From NCBI GenBank assembly GCA_024362935.1, contig JANCRA010000003.1, positions 50,443,844 to 50,507,843 of the forward strand: DNA of 64,000 nucleotides, read 5' to 3'. The notes beneath the pieces are model-generated. The model was not told the DNA's origin and searched no databases. It worked only from the letters and a program-made list of their open reading frames with translations. This document shows positions 22,927-33,612 of this stretch, in pieces; the stretch's first letter is position 1, and every line of letters starts with the position of its first letter. Origin of the DNA: Setophaga petechia. Taxonomy: Eukaryota; Chordata; Aves; Passeriformes; Parulidae. Made by a program: the position numbers and the translations under genes.

Positions 22927-25900
22927 GTGAGTACCGCGATGGCCGGGCGGGAACGGGGATCCCTCGCCCGCATCAGCGGCTCTGCCCCAGCGGGCCGGAC
23001 GGGGCGGTGGCGAAGCTGCTCCTGCCCCGCGCTGCCCGGAATTAATTGTACAAAATTACGATTGCCTCCTCGGCGGGGACCTGGGCGTCCCCCGGGGTCG
23101 AGGATTTGGCCCCCTCCCCTCCCTTCGCCGCGGCGTTCCAGGAGCCGCCCCGCTGGCTCCGTCGGACGCGCAGCTTCTCTGTCCCGGGGCTGGCAGCATC
23201 CCCGGCCCTCGAACCGGGCAGGGAACGCCCTGCGGGGTGCGGGGACCCGACGGCCCGCCCAGGGTGGCGATGCCCCCGGTGCAGGAGGAGATCCCCAAAG
23301 CCCAAATTTCCCCGACGGGAACAGCGACCCTGCCCTGCGCAGCCCGGCCGAGCTGTCACTGGGACTCCCTGCGCCCTGTCCCAGCCCTGCCCCAGCCCGG
23401 CATCTCCCGGAGCCCTCTGGAGCCTCCCGCGGGTCCCCGTCCCGTCCCAGCTTGGCTCCCGCGGGGGGCTAAATCACATCTGTCCCCTGTGACATGTGCC
23501 GGGCAGCGGCGGCAATTAGGATGAAAGCGGATCTGTCGGGAGTGAGGGGGTTTGTGCGAGGGCGGCAGGAGGGCGGAGAGCGGGGCTCAGCACCGGGGAG
23601 CCCCCGGCGCCCCCGCACCCGGCCTGGGCCCCGCCGCCCCAGGATGCGTAAATCCCGCCCGGTGATGGCACACAGAGATAGGGAGACCTCAGGGATGTGT
23701 CTGAAGTCCATAAAGGAAAACCACTATTTCCTAGAGAAGTCCCCCCTCGCTGTCACAGCCCAGAGGAGGCATCCTTCAGCAGCCAACCGGTGCCTGATTC
23801 AAACCAGCTGTGCCAAACACAGCACAGCTCTCCCAGAGCTCCCAGCAATCCAGCTCTGCACAGGGAACTTGGAATCCAGCTCTGCCTTCAGGCTTTCCAA
23901 AAGGCAGCAGGGGGTTTGGGTGCCAGGGTCACCTCTTGCTTTCAAGCACTCATAGAAAGTACAGAGCCATCAGGATGCGGCTGGAGAGCTGAGAGCAGGG
24001 TCTGAGCGAGCCTGATGGAGAGCCATGCACGTACAACAGCATCCTCTGAGTCATCTGTGCCTCCATGGGTGTCCTGGCACCTTTGGCTGGACATTTGGGC
24101 AGGTGTTGCACCACTTCTGGTGTTGCAGGATCCCGTCTCTGATGGCCTGAAAACGTCCTCCCTTTAATTTGTCTCAGACAGTCCTTGTCTGGAGGGCAGC
24201 ATTGGCTTCCTAAATCTCAAGTCCCTTTCATGATTATGTTTATGGCTCCAAAATGAAGCAGCCTTGCTCTGGTTCACCCTCTGGAGACCCCAGCAAAGGC
24301 TTTGTCCTGGAATGGGCAGCTTTGTGACTGGCTTCAATAAGTCAAGAGCTCTCGTGTTCCTAAGCATTAAAAGGGATTTAACGTTTTTTTATACACATAT
24401 AGGATTAAGTGAACCTCTAGTTCAGTGTCAGATCTTTTTCATTTTTGAAAGAGTTCAATCTCAATCAGACATCTTGGGGTTTCTTGTCCACCTTGTCTCG
24501 AATAGGTCCCATTTCATCCTTGCTTTGTATTGTTAATAATAATAATGTCAAATAATAATAATTTCATTCACATGATTGCCCTGATTCTCGTATGAGCAAG
24601 TGGTAGCTCTGAGATCACACTCCTCAGGTAAGCAGCCATGCAAATGTATCTCAAAAAGTTACACCTGAGCAATAACACATCTCTTTATTCTGTTTCAAGG
24701 TATTCTGGAGATAACTGCTGTGGATGTTGGAATCGTTGCCATCAAGGGCCTGTTCTCTGGCAGATACCTGGCCATGAACAAGAGGGGCAGACTTTATGCA
24801 TCAGTAAGTTTTACTGAAGCCTGGCACGTGCCTGTCATTTACTGTGGGGGAGAACAGGTCTAGTGGGGAGCACTGATTTCTTATAAATCCACATTTCTGG
24901 AGAAGAGTAAAACTACAAGAGGTTTGGAATTCTTACAGGCAACCAGTGAGTGTAATCTTAAAAGTGGGGAAAAAGCTGTGTTCTTCTTACTGCCTGGACA
25001 GCCACAGGTATGTGGAATGTCAGAATTGTCCATGTTTTATATGGATCTTGGATGTCAGCAGAGACAAGCCAGGTAAACAATGCCCACAAGTAACTGAGCA
25101 TCATTGGTGCTGCAGGAAAAGCAGGCTCCTGATGGGAGTTTCCTTGCACAGAGCTTATGGCTGGGCAGTGGAAGAATTTGCAGTACTGAAAGGCAGGGCT
25201 GTGCAAGGAAAGCAAAAAGGAGAAGGTGCAAGAAGATAAAGGTGAAAATAAACACCTTATTTTACTCCTTTAACCTAATTTTTTTTCCTTAATCTGTAAG
25301 ATAAAGTCTGGGGTGTGCTGATATAAGTGGGAGCCTTGCCTTCTCAGCCCAGACAGTATTTCCCCTGAGCGAATAAAATACTTCAGCTTAGACTTCTTCA
25401 CACTCAGGGACATACCAGGGCACGTTTGTCAGTGTGTACCACACACATTATCTGCCTGCTTGAATTGCTTCCACTCTCTTTGATTACATCCCAGCAATCT
25501 TGTGATCTCTCACTGCAGGACAGCCAAACTGTTCAGCTTCCCCATGAATCCTGGGGTGTGGAAGCAGGTTTGAAGAGGGGGAATATGGCTGAGGTGAAAT
25601 TTGCCCCCTCCTAGAAGTCATTAGATGTAACTCTGTTGATTTGGGCAGCAAGACATACCCTTGAGGGATGTGATCTTTCCCCATGAGGACCCAGCCTAGG
25701 TGACACAATCAACTCTGTCCCTCCCCAGGTTGACACCTTTAGCTCCAGATTTTCAGGAATGTTCTGGCAGTGTTTACCACCCAGTTTCTTTAATGTGCCT
25801 CACATGATGCTCTCTGATTAAGGGGGCTGTGTGTAAAGATGAGTGTTCTTTGCTACTGCAGAGAACCACACTGCAAACGATTTTGGCCAAGGAAAATGCA

Positions 25901-28074
25901 GCTGAAGAGGAATGAGGGCATGGTAGCTCTGCTTGCCAAAGTTAAGGCAGAATATTAACTAGAAGTTGTATGCTTCTGGTTAATGTTCTGATTGAAAGGG
26001 GTATATTTTTCAATGGACCCCCTCCATCAGTTCAGAGCCACCATCTGCCCCAAAGAAATTATTTGGAAGGATGATTTTTTTCAAGTTCTTTCTCATCTTT
26101 CTCTCTTCTTCTAAACAGGGTTTTTTTTCCTTCAGATTACTTACACTGAATTAAAATAAGACTAAACAAATTCTGAGCAAAAAGCTCCTCTCCAAAAGTG
26201 CAGAAAAGCTAGGAGCAGGACAGCTCTGAGACTCCTTTTCTCCTGGACTTCCCTTTCTGGTGGTAGGAGCATCAGGCCACCTCCTGACCGTTCATTCTCT
26301 GGTTTGTTCATCTGTCAGGTGCCAAAGAACATCAGCCATGGAAGGTTTCTGTACAACTTGAAAAGATAATGTTTCCCCTTCCAGCTCAAGTTTGAGAGAG
26401 AGTTGTTCAGGCTTGTGTTTCGGAGCTGGAGGGACAATCCAGGCAATGCTGTTCCACTGCACTTTTTTCACAGGAGCAGGAAGGGGTGAGGGCTCAGCTC
26501 AGGAGAAACTGCCTGTCTTTGCTTGCCTGTCCAACAACTTCACTGATATCACTAGCCCAAGATCCTGTGCAAGGCCCCTGTTTAAAAAACCTAACTAATT
26601 CAGGGATAATTATCCAGGGAGCATTTTATGAAATGGTATCGGAATAACTCCATTTTCCCTCACTTCACCCATTTCCCCATGTCAACAAGATGGGTCTGTT
26701 GAGCCTGCAGAATTCCTTTGTGCCGTTGGCAGATTGTGACAATCCTCTGGATCTGTCGTGTGTGATAAACCCTCCCCAGGCAGAAGGGAGGCAGGCAGCA
26801 GGACAAACCCACCTCCATCTGGTGCCTGTGTGGGCTCCAGCCCCACAGCATCTGAAAGCCTTGTCATTGCAAGGGAGGGGGCTTCCGTTGCACAGCTGGG
26901 AATCCAGGACATGTGGAGTCTTTTAAAACCTTGTTAAACCCCCATCAGTGTTTCTGGGCTGTGAGCAGCACTAAAGACAAGCTGCTCACAGGGTCTAGGG
27001 CTTTTCAGGCTACCTGTGCCCTTTTCACACCCTCTAGACAAGGAAAAATAGAACCCACGGTGCTGGTTCCTTTCTGCCTCTTTGCTTCACACATTTAGAT
27101 GCTGAAATCTCAATCCCACAGGTGGAGCAAGGATGGGTTTGGAGTTAAGGAAGGATGGGCAGTGTGGGAGGTCCTTTGTCTGTGCTGGTTCTCCTGCTCC
27201 CAGGGAGGGGGAAGGAGTTCCTTGTGCCAGGCTTTTGCAGAGGCCGTTCAGTCAAGGAGCAGGTGAAAAGGGGCAATTTTGGACAGATCATGTGAAATGT
27301 GAGCAACTGGGACGGGTGCTCACATATTGTGCCTTACAGTTTGTGATAAAGGAGCAGCCTGGCATTTTGGAGGAGCACACTGGTAGGCAGAGTGTGCTTT
27401 CAATTTCATAAATTTCAAGAAGCTCCATAAAGGTATGTTTTACTGCTCAAATATCCAGTCTGAACTGGCTGCAACAGACTGCAAGTGTATCTAATGACTA
27501 ATACACAAATTGAAGAGACCCATTTTACATTACACTGCAGGATTTTACCTTTTCAATAGATGGCAGAGGTTGATAGGCAGCAATTAAATAATCTGTCCAG
27601 TTTCACAGCTGCATTAAATTCATAAGCACAAAAAAAATTTACTGAACCATCAGTAGAGCTACTCACTCCTATTCACATGTCACCTTTTTGTTTTCAGCTT
27701 GGTTTTGGGGCTGCTCCCTTTGGTCTCTGGTGCACAGAGTGTGCTCACACTGCTGACAGGCAGCACCTTGCTCAGGCTCAGTGCTTCCCTCCTGCCTTCT
27801 GGGGCTTTCTTACCAAGGGTGTTGCTGTCCTTGTCCTAAAACTGAGGAGAGTCTGGCTTAAGATTTTTTTGTTCCCAGGTTTCTCTTCACAGGGAAAAGC
27901 AAGGCGCAATTCTTCCCAAGAATATTTCTGGGTTTCACATTCTCTGAACCTCAGAGAAAGGAAAAACAATTCTTATCTCATTTGCTGTGCCTGTGTCTGT
28001 GCAAAAGCAGAATGCAACATGGAGATTGTTTACCCACAGTGATGGGGTTTTGTTTCTTTGGCCTGTCAGGGCCA

Positions 28075-28108
<34 letters not shown>

Positions 28109-29253
28109 GATTGTTGGGGGACAGTCACAAGATTGTGTGCAGCAGAGTGCTTGGCAGATTCAGTTTTGATGTAATGTAATATAATGTAATATAGTATAGA
28201 ATAATAGTACAATACTATACTATACTGTAATATAATATAATATAATATAATATAATATAATATAATATAATATAATATTGGTATAATAAATATATAACAT
28301 ATAATAATATGCATTATATTATGTTACGTTATATTATGTTATGTTATTTGATTTTGTTATGTTGTTATGTTATATTTATTGTATTACATTATATTATTAT
28401 AATCAAGTATTTAATTAGCCTTCTGATAAGATGGAGTCCTCCTCATCATGCTCTATAATATAATATAATAAGGATATATATATAATATATAGAATAATAT
28501 AATAGAATTAATATAATATAATATAATATAATATAATAATATGTTATATATAATAATAGTAAAATACATTTCTATTATATATAATATAGTAATATATTAT
28601 ATATAACAATATATAATATATTAATAGTATAATAAAGTAATTAATTAGCCTTCTGATAAGATGGAGTCCTCCTCATCATCCTCTCCCCTTCATCGGGGAT
28701 AAATAGTATAAAAAATAAATAAGTAAATATATTTTAAAAATATATGTATTTATAGAAAATATATAAAATAATAATATAATATATAATATATAATAATAGT
28801 ATAATAAAGTAATTAATTAGCCTTCTGATAAGATGGAGTCAGGTGCATCCCTCTCTCCCCTTCGTTGGGGGTGAAAACATCCACTATATTTACATTTTTT
28901 CCCCCGTGTTTCCTCCCCAGGAGAGCTACAACGCCGAGTGTGAGTTCGTGGAGCGCATCCACGAGCTGGGCTACAACACGTACGCCTCGCGGCTGTACCG
29001 CACCGTGCCCAGCAGGGCGGGCAGCAGGCGCAGAGCCAGCGCCGAGAGACTCTGGTACCTCTCCATCAACGGCAAGGGACGACCCCGGAGGGGCTTTAAG
29101 ACGCGCAGGACACAGAAATCCTCTCTCTTCCTGCCCAGAGTGCTGGACAACAAAGACCACGAGATGGTCCGGCTGTTCCACAGCAGCGCCAAATTCCGGG
29201 AGAGTCTCCTGAGGGCGCCCAGCAGGAACCAGCGCAGGAGGAGAGGGCACTGA
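22677..29253 (+). CDS. FGF3: Fibroblast growth factor 3, complete three-exon gene
   Basis: The coding sequence joins 22677-22926, 24700-24803 and 28921-29253 (687 nt, 228 aa plus stop). Human FGF3 is 239 aa. The product is a secreted heparin-binding ligand of FGF receptors, known in vertebrates for otic, pharyngeal and tail-bud signalling. Residues 1-20 look like a signal peptide (hydrophobic [13 protein letters not shown]). The FGF beta-trefoil core runs from about residue 44 to 192 and includes [52 protein letters not shown] and FLPRVLD. An N-glycosylation sequon NGT lies at residues 74-76. The C-terminus is very basic and ends in RRRR, like the nuclear-targeting tail of mammalian FGF3. All splice sites are canonical: gtgagt and gtaagt donors, and pyrimidine-rich acceptors ending in aag and cag. 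The start at 22677 has A at -3 and G at +4 and is followed directly by the signal peptide. FGF4 lies downstream on the same strand. Identity is recognised from the sequence and is secure. Confidence 0.97.
22927..24699 (+). other. FGF3: FGF3 intron 1
   Basis: A 1.77-kb phase-1 intron. The first 700 nt belong to the CpG island. The rest is unique sequence with a short (AAT)n stretch at 24535-24562. Long open frames in the GC-rich part are products of low stop-codon frequency and show no known domain. Confidence 0.9.
24700..24803 (+). CDS. FGF3: FGF3 exon 2
   Basis: 104 nt, from the acceptor tgtttcaag to the donor gtaagt. It encodes the rest of Ser84 through Ser118 ([10 protein letters not shown] to GRLYAS), the central strands of the beta-trefoil. 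The length and phases (1 in, 0 out) are identical to FGF4 exon 2 in this window, as expected for FGF paralogues. Confidence 0.96.
28077..28108. repeat. (TG)n microsatellite
   Basis: About 15 uninterrupted TG dinucleotides in FGF3 intron 2. Likely length-polymorphic. Confidence 0.95.
28168..28800. repeat. AT-rich (ATAAT)n satellite in FGF3 intron 2
   Basis: Nested repeats of taatataatat and related units, interrupted at 28411-28454 and 28641-28704 by a non-AT motif. That motif recurs a third time at 28813, outside the satellite. The block ends about 120 nt before exon 3. Confidence 0.9.
28411..28870 (+). repeat. Three direct copies of a short motif before FGF3 exon 3
   Basis: Copies begin at 28411, 28641 and 28813 and share ttaattagccttctgataag plus about 10 more bases. 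Copies two and three also share a following CTCTCCCCTTC-x-TxGGGG segment, which lies next to the exon 3 acceptor. Copies are separated by AT-satellite sequence. They probably arose by repeated duplication of the acceptor-proximal intron end. Confidence 0.85.
28921..29253 (+). CDS. FGF3: FGF3 exon 3, coding part with stop
   Basis: Starts after the acceptor cctccccag and ends in TGA. It encodes residues 119-228: the last trefoil strands ([16 protein letters not shown] is the heparin-binding basic region) and a basic C-terminal tail. The exon is GC-rich, in sharp contrast to the AT-rich satellite directly before it. Confidence 0.96.
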   Translation, partial: ESYNAECEFVERIHELGYNTYASRLYRTVPSRAGSRRRASAERLWYLSINGKGRPRRGFKTRRTQKSSLFLPRVLDNKDHEMVRLFHSSAKFRESLLRAPSRNQRRRRGH

Positions 29254-29950
29254 TGGAGCTCCTGGTGGGGCTGGCAGGGACTGAGAGCCTTCAAAGGGCT
29301 ACCAAAGGAACTCACAGCTGCGACTGTACCGGGGGCATGAACACTGACAGGTTTTATGTGCTCTGTGATAGAACCAAACCCCACATGGCTCGCTTGTAGC
29401 TGTTGTAGGGTTGTTACCTGTGGGGAAGGAGATGGGAGGTAAGCTGAGGCACATTCAAAGGGAAATCAGCTGGGTGTAATAATTTTGCAATGACTTTCAT
29501 GTTTTCTTTTCTTAAAAAAAAAAAAAAAAACAACCCACATTCAATATTCATTTCAAAAGTATTTTCATTCTAACCTGCCATAGGCTATTATCTCAGTGTT
29601 GGCCTCCCAGACCCTATGGATATTTAACACTTACCAAATTTATGTTCACAGAGAAGGTATAGTGCTTTCATGGCTCTTCTGGCCATGAGAGGCTACATTC
29701 TTATTTTTACCTAATACAGGAGTTAGAAAACTGGTGGTTTGTTTCTTTTAATTTACATATATTTATTTTTATTTTATGACCACCCATTATCAATTATACT
29801 TTTTCCAAGACTGTGCAAGAAAAGTAGGATTGTCAGCTACTTCAAACACTTCAACAGACCTTCACATTACCAGATTATCCTTGATTTTGTTAAACTAAAA
29901 CTCCGACATGCCTCACCTTGTCCTTTAAATAAATGAATGGTGGTGAAGTG
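29254..29950 (+). other. FGF3: FGF3 3' UTR (predicted)
   Basis: Runs from the stop codon to a candidate polyadenylation signal at 29928-29933. It contains an A-run at 29514-29530 and unique AT-rich sequence. A CR1 fragment begins roughly 80 nt after the predicted end. The real 3' end needs cDNA evidence. Confidence 0.5.
29928..29933 (+). terminator. Candidate FGF3 polyadenylation signal AATAAA
   Basis: AATAAA in the context tttaaataaatgaatgg, 675 nt after the stop and followed by a GT-rich stretch (ggtggtgaagtgg). It is the best canonical signal before the CR1 element. Confidence 0.5.
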
Positions 29951-30034
29951 GCATTTTTATTGGTCAGGCTTTGGCAGTACAAATCTGTTTACCAACAGAT
30001 GAATCCTCTCTTATAACAGGACTCAAATGGGTTG
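29951..30034. other. Short intergenic spacer
   Basis: Unique sequence between the predicted FGF3 3' end and a CR1 fragment. Confidence 0.5.
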
Positions 30035-30275
30035 TGAAAGAGAGTAGTTTTGGCTTGGATATTGGGAAGGAATTGTTCCCTGTGAGGGTGCTGAGGCTCT
30101 GGCACAGGGTCCCAGAGAAGCTGTGGCAGCCCTGTCCCTGGAAGTGTCCAAGATGGGTTGGATGGGGCTTGGAGCAACCTGGGATGGTGGAAGGTGTCCC
30201 TGCCCATGGTAGGCTGTGGAATGGGATGAGATTTAAGGTCCCTTCCAACCCAAACCATTCCATGCTTCCATGATT
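30035..30275 (+). mobile_element. CR1 LINE 3'-end fragment
   Basis: A clear CR1 3' UTR: ggaattgttccctgtgaggg, then cccagagaagctgtggcagc, then ttccaacccaaaccattcca, with attccatg repeats at the end. 5'-truncated and non-coding. Confidence 0.93.
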
Positions 30276-33200
30276 TTTTCTGCTGTGATTCTTCTTCTGC
30301 AAAGCTGAGGGGAGTCCCCATCACAGATTCAATTTTTGAGCAATTTTAAGCTTTAAACATTTTTCTTGGTATCCAGGAGATGACAGAGCAGTACAAAGAT
30401 TGAGATGTGCTTGACAAGCACAAACAATGGTCATTTCAGTGGGGTTTGGCCTTGTGCTCTTCATTTCCCAGAGTTAGGCCCTAATAGTGGAGAGCTGGAA
30501 AAAAGAAAGACAGCACTGAAATAAATGTTCCGTCTGAATTTAACAAAAGATCTGTAAGTTAAATCTGACATTACATAGAAACAGACAGGTGTGAATCCCT
30601 GAGAAAAAAGTTCTTCTTGTGGGCTGCTTTTGAATAGACCCATTTAAATGTGCTCATTTAAAACTAGGTAGGGAAAAATCTTCCTTTCAGCACGAGGTGA
30701 AATCTTTGAGAGAGAGAAGTAAGAGGAGTTCACAGAATTAGGTGACCAAGCCTGGGTTTAGCACAGCTTACATCTCCATAAAGGCAAAACCAGAAAGGTG
30801 TTTTTATACCAAATAATCTGTTCCATTCCTTCCACCCTCCTATCTTTTCTGCAATATTCTAACAAAGGAGGAAAGTATGTTTCAATAAGAAAGTCAAAGT
30901 TCCTTGATCTCTGTTCTTTTTTATACTAAAATAATGTTAAAAGACCCTTCAATGATGTACATTAAATAATGGTGCACACAGAATAGTCTTGAGTTTAAAG
31001 AAGAGCAGGGAAAACCATGACCCAGGGCCCCCAAATTTTCCTGCTTTTACAAAACAGCAAAAAATAGTGATGGGATCTTCATGGAGTTAACCACACAGCC
31101 TCGTGTCAGTAGCCACTGTGCAAAGAGGAAACAGAGAGACTGAAAAGGAAGCAGAAAAATTCAGGTTTTCTCTTTGTTCACTGTCCTGCCAACCACACAG
31201 GACCCAAACTGCTGCAGGATCCAAGGTGCCTTCTGAAAGTTGGTCCTATCAGAGAAGAAAATTAAGTTTTGCCTCCTGGGCACCAGGGCTGTTTTGGGGA
31301 CACTCTTGGGTCTGCCAGCTCCCTGTTTCAGTTCCCAGTTGCACTTCCCACTGGAGTTGGGAGATGATTGGGCAGGAAAAGGGGATACAGGAACCCTGCC
31401 AGCTCTCCAGCTCCAGGAACAAAATGCAAGGGAAGGAAAGTTTCTGCAAGAAAAGATCACATACAGCTGAAAGTTGAGAGACACTGTTCCCTTCAGGTGT
31501 AATTTCTAAATAAATAATGAAAAACATTTCTTTTGACCACTTTCAGATTTACTTGACCTCAACTTGTAGCAAAACCATGATCCATTCTCAGCTTTCTCTC
31601 CCCTAAAATTGCTGTTAATGTAAAGCTAATGACTGCTGTCTGCTTCAGATATTTTTGATAGACCCGATGGTCTGAAGAAAATGACCAAGCTCATGTTTCC
31701 CATGACACAAAGATGCATCTTCACCCCTGCTCCAAATCCATTTCCTATCAAACCTTTTCTCTTAACTCCCAGCTTTTCTCAAGGGTGATTTTTTTTGTGC
31801 TGGCTGTATCTCTTGCTTTGCTGCACCTCTGTTGTTACCAATTTTTCCTCTTGTTCTTTTCTCCTGCCTCTCTTTTCCAGATGGCCCAGCTCCCTACCTT
31901 AAGGATCAGCAGTGGATGATACAGGAGTATCACTAATTACAAAACACCTTCTTACTCCTGCCTTTGTTTAGAGCTGCATTTCATGCTTGTGGGAATATTG
32001 TTTTAACAATTTTCCCATAGGAAATCACAACAAAGTTAAGCTTAACACATGAATTAAATTTTTATTTCAGTGTTAGTTTTTGTCCCAACAAAGCCTAAAA
32101 TACTAACACTGAAAAAGAAAGGAGAGGGGAGACAAAAGAAAAAATAATTAACTCATTGGACACAATGGCATTTCAACTACTGTAGGTAAGTGATGATTTT
32201 ACATCAACCTAAAACAATTTCATCCACATTCTTAGGATTTTTCTTTGCTCAGTCTCATTGCAGCAATTCAAAGGAGATGGCTTTGGGATTTAGCTCCTTT
32301 TTTTTTTTTTCCTATCTTTTAAGAAACATTAATGTTCTTGTTGAAATGCTTTTCATTACAGACATTCATTGCTTAATATTCTTTTAGCAACCTTGAATTC
32401 CACAGTTCCCAGACACTGACAGGCTGAAATCCTATTCATTATAATGATCCCAGTTGTATTCTATATCCCATTTTTTTTTTTTATTTTGGACCAGAACCAC
32501 AGTGGATGCCTTACAGGAGGAAGTAGATTTGAGCTATTTTCTCCTTAGAGAAAAATGTATGTCCTCCCTTAAAGGTTCCTTGAGTGAATCCACACCTTTC
32601 CATTGTACAGGAGTTTTCTCTTCTGTGTTTTTTGAGGAAGATGAAAACTTTACTCCTTCAGGGGCTCCAGAGTTTCTGCAAACTTCACATACTTCAGAGC
32701 ACAAAGCTATTGCTGTTCTCACCCTGGAGCCAGGAGAGGATGCTCACCACAAATTCATTCATTGCCTTCTCCTGCTCTGGATGACCCTGCTTGTGGAGAG
32801 GGGCTGGACCCTGGGACCCTCCAGGGCTCCCATCCACCAACCTGTCTGTGCTTCAGTGATTAGCTGTCCTGAGTTCAAGCTGATTATTGGTTTGTTCTCA
32901 CCTTTGGATGTTCAGATTCCTGCTGTGCATTTTGGGGTCCAGCTCCCTGTCCCAGCCCCTATGATTTCTCTCCATTCACCAAGGCTGCTCAGTTTGGGAT
33001 CAGCAGTTCTCCAGCCCACTCCAGCCTGTACTAACCTTCTGTTCTCTCCCTTAAAATCACTTACTGCACATTCAGCTGAGTTGCCCAGTTGGCAGGTATG
33101 AACAAGAATGGAGCAGCTGGTGTATGTACTTCCAAAAATTGTCTTTTCATGTTGCTCTTCTGCTCCATCTCTTTCCCACACTCTATAAGGTTCCTTTTCT

Positions 33201-33550
33201 TCATCTCCTTCACTTCCTCCCCATGGCAAAAGTCTTTTCATTGGTGCCATTTTTAGCATTTGTAGAACTATTTCCTCACAGTTTTGTACTTTTAAAAAAT
33301 ATTTTTTCTGTAGAAATTGTACAAATTATGCAATTTTTGGGTTTTTTTTACTTTCCCACTCACCGACACATTACTCAAACAGGGCTTGAAAGTCATTATC
33401 TTTTCATGAGGCAGAGGACAGTGAATTGAGGGATTTTGGCAAGATTATCATTTACTTGCTTCCAGACAGAAGATACACACCCTGGTCTGTGACTTCTTGA
33501 TTTATATATGGAGCAGATCTTTTAGTTTCTTTAACCCTTGCTTTAACTCA

Positions 33551-33612
33551 TCACCAACCTCATGTGAAATATCTTGTTCTTTAGCTCTTGTTCACCAACC
33601 TCATGTGAAATA
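33551..33612. repeat. Partial 41-bp tandem duplication
   Basis: tcaccaacctcatgtgaaat occurs at 33551 and again at 33592, 41 bp apart. Confidence 0.9.

Larger units (their letters stand above)
21840..23650. promoter_or_regulatory. CpG island over FGF3 promoter, exon 1 and intron 1
   Basis: By eye, GC content and CpG frequency rise sharply from about 21840, especially at 21890-22110 and 22500-23650. The island includes a (GA)n stretch at 22109-22129 and a CT-rich tract at 22305-22362. Developmental FGF genes usually have such islands. Exact limits need a CpG calculation. Confidence 0.75.
24804..28920 (+). other. FGF3: FGF3 intron 2
   Basis: A 4.1-kb phase-0 intron. Positions 24804-28070 are apparently unique sequence with no recognised gene. 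The last 850 nt are (TG)n, then an AT-rich satellite with three copies of a conserved motif up to the exon 3 acceptor. Confidence 0.9.

Noticed and set aside
22786..23472. Long Arg/Pro/Ala-rich plus-strand frames through FGF3 exon 1 and intron 1
   Set aside because: Shadow frames of a CpG island. The authentic frame is fixed by the FGF family match and the splice sites.
28066..28314. Minus-strand frame rich in Tyr and Ile
   Set aside because: Translation of the AT-rich satellite and TG repeat.
32454..33101. 215-codon plus-strand frame
   Set aside because: No recognised domain, and an unusual run of His/Phe/Leu typical of non-coding sequence. No sign of splicing to other exons.
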